The notes under the pieces were generated by a model that was not told where the DNA came from, searched no databases, and saw only the letters and a list, made by a program, of their open reading frames with translations. The position numbers and the translations under genes are program-made. A DNA stretch of 6,769 bases from a bacterium. Its GTDB lineage: Bacteria > JAMCPX01. Positions 5,544-6,769 of the stretch are shown one piece after another (positions within the stretch are counted from its first letter, which is position 1; each line of letters starts with the position of its first letter). The DNA is taken from positions 1 through 6,769 of the forward strand of contig JAJYYW010000079.1 in assembly GCA_021800575.1 (NCBI GenBank), given 5' to 3'.

Positions 5544-6769
5544 GAGCCGCCTCCTTTCACTGTGTATGCCTGCAGCTGCCGTACGAATTCCCGGACCGGC
5601 GTCTGTTCTCCGAGCAGGTCGTACAGGTCCCCTGCCTTGCGGCCGATTCCCGGAGTATGCGAAAGCTTATCCAGAACGACCTCTTTCTGATCCGATGGAG
5701 AAGCACCCTTCGGGACAACCGACTCGGCTTCATAGGCCTGCCGGCCGTTCGTCTCAATCCTCACCCGGGCGCCAAAGGAAAAAACGAATGTCTCCATCCT
5801 GACATGATCGTGCTGCCGCAGCATTCCCTCCCGGATTGCTTTCCTGTCCGCTGCGGGCAGCGCACGCCATGCCGTGAACAATCCGGGTATATCGAGCGGT
5901 GCCCTGGGAAGGTCCTTCCTGATCCTGCGAAATGCCCACAGAAGCCGGAAAACACCGGCATCACCGAGCACAAATTTACCACCCAAAGAGTCATAGAACG
6001 AAGACTGCATCTTCAAGGTGTACTGCCAGTCGTGGTGCAGCCTGATCTTCCGGGAAAGCGGCAGTATGCCCTGCGCATGTCGCGCGAGCATGTCCGAAGA
6101 CAGGTGCCCGGCCTGCAGAGACCCGTGCACCAGGGCGAGCGCAACGCTCTTCGGTATGGAAAAGTTTATATTGACGGGATGGAGCGTGCCGTCATCGTAC
6201 GCCTCTGACAGTGCGTTCATGCCCACCGTCAATATATTCGCAAACACATCCACGCGCTGTATGTCCCGGGGCGCAAGCCGCGTGCCCGTTTTCTCTGTAT
6301 AGTCATGCAGGATACGGGACACGCTGTCGATCGCGGTATCGATGTACGCACATCCCGGATAGGGCTTGAAGGCAATGGTGTCCGTTACCCACCATTGTCC
6401 AAACCCGGACAGCAGGTGTGGCAGCGGAAGATACGCGAAACGCGACAGGAATCCATGGTCTGACTCGATCAGGGCGGAGTTCCCTTTCATGCCGGTCCGG
6501 GCGAGCCCGGTGCACAGCATGCCCGTCATCAGGGGGATGGATGCGGTCAGGAGTTTTGAATCGCTGAGCATGAATCCCGGTGCAAGAGGGTAATTCGGCT
6601 GGTACAGGGCAAGGGCGATGGCTGATGCCGTCTGTTCCCGGGACAGTCCCGTCAGTTTCGATGCAGCGACAGCGGCACCCGCAGCGTGAAGGTACGACCA
6701 CATCTGCCCGTTGTGGTGACCGAGGAGCACGGACGCTCCGAGTCTTCCCTCCACTTCGTTTGCGGCGAC
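5540..6769 (-). CDS. MmgE/PrpD-family protein (N-terminus cut by window edge)
   Basis: The family includes 2-methylcitrate dehydratase PrpD, cis-aconitate decarboxylase and iminodisuccinate epimerase, which act on small polycarboxylic acids. The visible 409 residues lack roughly the first 50-130. A GTG at 6754 could be taken as a start, but the frame continues through VAANEVEGRLG, which resembles the conserved GYEVxxRLG segment, so the gene most likely begins beyond the window. Other family signs are the helical AAGAAVAASKLTGLSREQ (about 29-46), LSDSKLLTASIP (68-79), the conserved FKPYPGCAYIDTAID (about 134-148), VNINFSIPKSVALALVHG (about 198-215) and, near the C-terminus, VRIETNGRQ followed by VVPKGASPSDQKE. 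Between the last two blocks lies about 75-80 extra residues (near 253-331) not expected in a typical member. It is the first gene visible of the operon and overlaps the aminotransferase by 4 bp. The substrate is unknown; nothing points to the methylcitrate cycle, as no prpB or prpC is visible here. Confidence 0.9.
   Translation of the reverse strand, partial: VAANEVEGRLGASVLLGHHNGQMWSYLHAAGAAVAASKLTGLSREQTASAIALALYQPNYPLAPGFMLSDSKLLTASIPLMTGMLCTGLARTGMKGNSALIESDHGFLSRFAYLPLPHLLSGFGQWWVTDTIAFKPYPGCAYIDTAIDSVSRILHDYTEKTGTRLAPRDIQRVDVFANILTVGMNALSEAYDDGTLHPVNINFSIPKSVALALVHGSLQAGHLSSDMLARHAQGILPLSRKIRLHHDWQYTLKMQSSFYDSLGGKFVLGDAGVFRLLWAFRRIRKDLPRAPLDIPGLFTAWRALPAADRKAIREGMLRQHDHVRMETFVFSFGARVRIETNGRQAYEAESVVPKGASPSDQKEVVLDKLSHTPGIGRKAGDLYDLLGEQTPVREFVRQLQAYTVKGGGS
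5550..5557 (-). promoter_or_regulatory. Ribosome binding site of the aminotransferase gene, inside the upstream gene's end
   Basis: AAAGGAGG on the minus strand lies 6 bases before the ATG at 5543 and within the last codons of the MmgE/PrpD gene, where it helps encode the terminal GGGS. Together with the ATGA overlap at 5543-5540 this shows coupled translation. Confidence 0.75.

Noticed and set aside
6752..6754. GTG at 6754 as the start of the MmgE/PrpD gene
   Set aside because: The frame continues upstream to the window edge with family-like residues, no ribosome site precedes the GTG, and the protein would lack a large conserved N-terminal part.
5540..6769. Assignment as 2-methylcitrate dehydratase (prpD)
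   Set aside because: Only the fold family is supported; no methylcitrate synthase or methylisocitrate lyase gene is visible and the neighbours point to another substrate.

Overview
The window holds six protein genes. All are on the minus strand and packed end to end, so transcription runs from right to left. The right edge (5540-6769) is the 3' part of an MmgE/PrpD-family gene. It overlaps by 4 bp a class III PLP-dependent aminotransferase-family gene (4296-5543), which is followed after 14 bp by a gene for a divergent protein with a kinase/phosphotransferase-like motif pattern (3313-4281). After a 110-bp gap with a possible terminator and a new promoter come nth (endonuclease III, 2540-3202), cstA (CstA-family carbon-starvation / peptide or pyruvate transporter, 644-2488) and a TetR-family regulator (1-553) that runs off the left edge just short of its C-terminus.

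No tRNA, rRNA, CRISPR array, insertion sequence or long repeat was seen. No gene-free stretch exceeds about 110 bp. The plus strand carries several long open frames (up to about 400 codons), but all lie opposite convincing genes and have low-complexity charged compositions typical of shadow frames in GC-rich DNA.

The base composition (GC-rich by eye), strong AAAGGAGG-type ribosome sites, and the mix of a short CstA, a four-cysteine [4Fe-4S] Nth and amino/organic-acid catabolic genes suggest a free-living bacterium. My loose guess is a deltaproteobacterial-type anaerobe (Desulfobacterota or a relative). This is impression only, because no marker gene is present.

The three right-hand genes look like one translationally coupled operon: MmgE/PrpD (dehydratase/decarboxylase/isomerase fold), an atypical class III PLP enzyme, and the phosphotransferase-like protein. 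The most interesting reading is a small uncharacterised catabolic or biosynthetic module. In it, a phosphotransferase-fold protein and a class III PLP enzyme could act in sequence, as the animal hydroxylysine kinase / phosphohydroxylysine phospho-lyase pair does. CstA could supply an amino-acid, peptide or pyruvate substrate, and the adjacent TetR protein could regulate part of the locus. That functional link is inference. nth is a housekeeping DNA-repair gene that probably sits in the cluster with its own promoter.
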